From positions 1-6,220 of the forward strand of contig JAEZEM010000420.1 in the NCBI GenBank assembly GCA_023417745.1: a DNA stretch of 6,220 bases, read 5' to 3'. The DNA comes from Pseudomonadota bacterium (GTDB lineage: Bacteria > Desulfobacterota > Desulfovibrionia > Desulfovibrionales > Desulfovibrionaceae). Shown here one piece after another: positions 5,300-6,220 of this stretch. Every line of letters starts with the position of its first letter. The stretch's first letter is position 1. The notes beneath the pieces were generated by a model. It was given only the letters and a program-made list of their open reading frames with translations. It did not search any database and was not told the origin of the DNA. The translations under genes were made by a program, and so were the position numbers.

Positions 5300-6045
5300 C
5301 CGTGGTCGGGCTTGGCCCGGGCGACGCCGCGCTTTTGGCGCCCATGGCCGAGGCGGCCCTGGCCGAGGCCGGCGTCGTCGTCGGCTACGGCCCCTATGTC
5401 GATCTCGTGTCCCCGGCTCTGCTGGCCGGCAAGGACGTGGTGGCCACGGGCATGACCGGCGAGGTGGCCCGTTGCCGGGCCGCCCTGGACGCCGCGGCCG
5501 CCGGCCGGCGGGTGGTCCTTGTGTCCAGCGGCGACGCCGGAGTCTACGGCATGGCCGGGCTGGCCCTGGAAATGCTCGACGCCATGGGGCTGGCCGAGGC
5601 GCTTGATTTTTCCGTGGTCCCGGGCATCCCGGCCGTGTGCGCGGCGGCGGCCTTGCTCGGCGCGCCGCTCACCCACGATTTCGCCGTCATTTCGCTGTCC
5701 GACCTGCTCACCCCCCTGCCGGTCATCGAAGCGCGCCTGGAAGCGGCCTTTGCCGCCGATTTCGTGGTCGCCATCTACAATCCCCGCTCCCGCAAACGCT
5801 CGGGCCATCTGGCCGGGGCGCTGGCCCGGGCCGCCCGCTGCCGCGATCCTCAGACGCCGGTCGGCATGGTCAAAAACGCCTTCCGCCCGACCCAGGAGAT
5901 CCGTCTCTCCACCCTGGCCCAGGCCGACCCCGACTGGGCCGACATGCTCACCCTGGTCGTGGTCGGCGCCAGTTCCAGCCGTCTGGCCGCCGGCCGTTTC
6001 CTCACCCCGCGCGGCTATGCCGGCAAGTATGCCCTGGAGGGCTGA
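5200..6045 (+). CDS. cobJ: Precorrin-3B / cobalt-factor III C17-methyltransferase (CobJ/CbiH)
   Basis: An S-adenosylmethionine-dependent tetrapyrrole methylase that methylates C17 and drives ring contraction. With cbiG beside it, the anaerobic CbiH-type reaction on cobalt-factor III is expected. Motifs: VVGLGPGD (35-42), VGYGPYVDLV (61-70), LVSSGDAGVYGMAG (107-120), VVPGIPAVCAAAALLGAPLTHDFAVIS (139-165, cofactor/substrate region), AIYNPRSRKR (191-200), PVGMVKNAFRPTQE (220-233) and a GRFLTPRGYAGKY C-terminus (265-277). The ATG at 5200 gives 281 residues and overlaps cbiG by 100 bases. The first 32 residues are a Gly/Arg/Asp-rich, poorly structured extension. The only later in-frame start before the conserved core is GTG 5302, just past the cbiG stop, but it has no ribosome site, whereas GGGAGTGGAAAG precedes 5200. 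Function is certain; the start is not. Confidence 0.92.
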   Translation: MRSGGDAGGKPGQARGPEDQERRSDAGSGPGALTVVGLGPGDAALLAPMAEAALAEAGVVVGYGPYVDLVSPALLAGKDVVATGMTGEVARCRAALDAAAAGRRVVLVSSGDAGVYGMAGLALEMLDAMGLAEALDFSVVPGIPAVCAAAALLGAPLTHDFAVISLSDLLTPLPVIEARLEAAFAADFVVAIYNPRSRKRSGHLAGALARAARCRDPQTPVGMVKNAFRPTQEIRLSTLAQADPDWADMLTLVVVGASSSRLAAGRFLTPRGYAGKYALEG

Positions 6046-6058
6046 TTTCCGACCGCCG

Positions 6059-6081
6059 GGAGGGTAAATCCTCCGTCTTTT
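6059..6081 (+). terminator. Weak intrinsic terminator after cobJ
   Basis: GGAGGG (6059-6064) pairs with TCCTCC (6069-6074), including one G-T wobble, around the loop TAAA. A T-rich stretch, GTCTTTT (6075-6081), follows. It lies 14 bases past the cobJ stop and before the promoter of the next gene, where a terminator would be expected. The stem is short, so termination may be incomplete. The sequence GCCGGGAGGG near it resembles part of the 3026-3036 stem but the match is too short to call a copy. Confidence 0.4.
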
Positions 6082-6095
6082 CCGGGGCGTATGCC

Positions 6096-6125
6096 TTGAC
6101 AGGCTGTCCGGGCTGGCCGTACACT
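6096..6125 (+). promoter_or_regulatory. Strong sigma-70 promoter for the downstream exported protein gene
   Basis: A perfect -35 box, TTGACA (6096-6101), is followed after 18 bases by TACACT (6120-6125, four of six to TATAAT). A short AT-rich leader starts near 6131. The start of transcription would be about 6132, giving a leader of about 33 bases ending in an excellent ribosome site. The arrangement indicates that the next gene is transcribed independently of cobJ and at a high level. Confidence 0.65.
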
Positions 6126-6149
6126 CTCTAAGTGAAAAATTATTCTTGG

Positions 6150-6158
6150 AAGGAGGTG
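6150..6158 (+). promoter_or_regulatory. Near-perfect Shine-Dalgarno sequence
   Basis: AAGGAGGTG matches the anti-Shine-Dalgarno of 16S rRNA over nine bases and sits six bases before the ATG at 6165. It is the best ribosome site in the window and fixes the start of the partial gene. Confidence 0.85.
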
Positions 6159-6164
6159 TGAGGG

Positions 6165-6220
6165 ATGAGAAAAGCATTGGTTTCGTGTCTGATGTGCGCC
6201 TCGCTGGTGGGCTTTGTCGG
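6165..6220 (+). CDS. 5' end of an exported protein gene, possibly a periplasmic cytochrome c3 (partial)
   Basis: Only 18 full codons are present, reading MRKALVSCLMCASLVGFV. That is a signal-peptide start: a short basic n-region (Arg2, Lys3), then a hydrophobic core. The window ends before the mature protein, so nothing in the sequence identifies it. The strong promoter and ribosome site point to an abundant exported protein. From memory, Desulfovibrio vulgaris has the tetraheme cytochrome c3 gene directly after cobJ, which makes that the leading guess. The two cysteines seen (8 and 11) lie in the signal peptide and are not evidence of haem binding. Confidence 0.75.
   Translation, partial: MRKALVSCLMCASLVGFV

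Noticed and set aside
4915..6177. Minus-strand 420-codon ORF opposite cbiG and cobJ
   Set aside because: Its product is a Gly/His/Gln-rich shadow without known motifs, while both plus-strand frames match conserved cobalamin enzymes over their length.
1..6220. CRISPR array, tRNA, rRNA, insertion sequence or phage gene
   Set aside because: No regularly spaced direct repeats, no tRNA or rRNA signatures, and no transposase, integrase or phage-like product were found in any frame.

Overview
This GC-rich window looks chromosomal and most likely comes from a sulfate-reducing Desulfovibrio/Solidesulfovibrio-type deltaproteobacterium. The evidence is a cbiG-cobJ pair for anaerobic cobalamin synthesis, followed by a very strongly expressed exported protein gene. 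From memory, Desulfovibrio vulgaris has the same order, ending in the tetraheme cytochrome c3 gene. A soluble histidine kinase of a type I associate with these bacteria and a palindromic 3'-end repeat point the same way. The assignment rests on recognition and was not checked by a search.

Layout. Left block: a minus-strand D-Ala-D-Ala carboxypeptidase (15-1193) with a long lysine-rich linker is read from a good sigma-70 promoter at 1265-1293. A 340-base divergent spacer (1194-1533) separates it from a plus-strand cytoplasmic GAF/histidine kinase (1534-3039). The kinase gene ends inside a palindromic repeat, with its stop codon in the hairpin loop. Middle block: a small secreted LprI/DUF1311-type protein (3122-3526, +) converges on a minus-strand gene of unknown function (3730-4161), with a terminator-like hairpin between them. 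Right block: cbiG (4241-5299) and cobJ/cbiH (5200-6045) overlap by up to 100 bases and carry out two steps of corrin ring contraction and methylation. A weak terminator, a near-consensus promoter and a near-perfect Shine-Dalgarno sequence follow. They lead into an exported protein cut off by the window end (6165 onward).

How the genes relate: cbiG and cobJ form one functional unit. CobJ/CbiH makes the C17-methylated ring-contracted intermediate and CbiG opens the resulting delta-lactone. The carboxypeptidase and the LprI-like protein are both cell-envelope proteins, but nothing in the sequence links them functionally. The kinase has no response regulator beside it.

I found no convincing new multi-gene system. 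The points most worth a second look are the repeat core next to two stop codons, the kinase stop codon placed in a hairpin loop, the kinase start that lacks a Shine-Dalgarno but follows a short ORF that has one, the lysine-rich linker of the carboxypeptidase, and the unusual composition of the unknown protein at 3730-4161.
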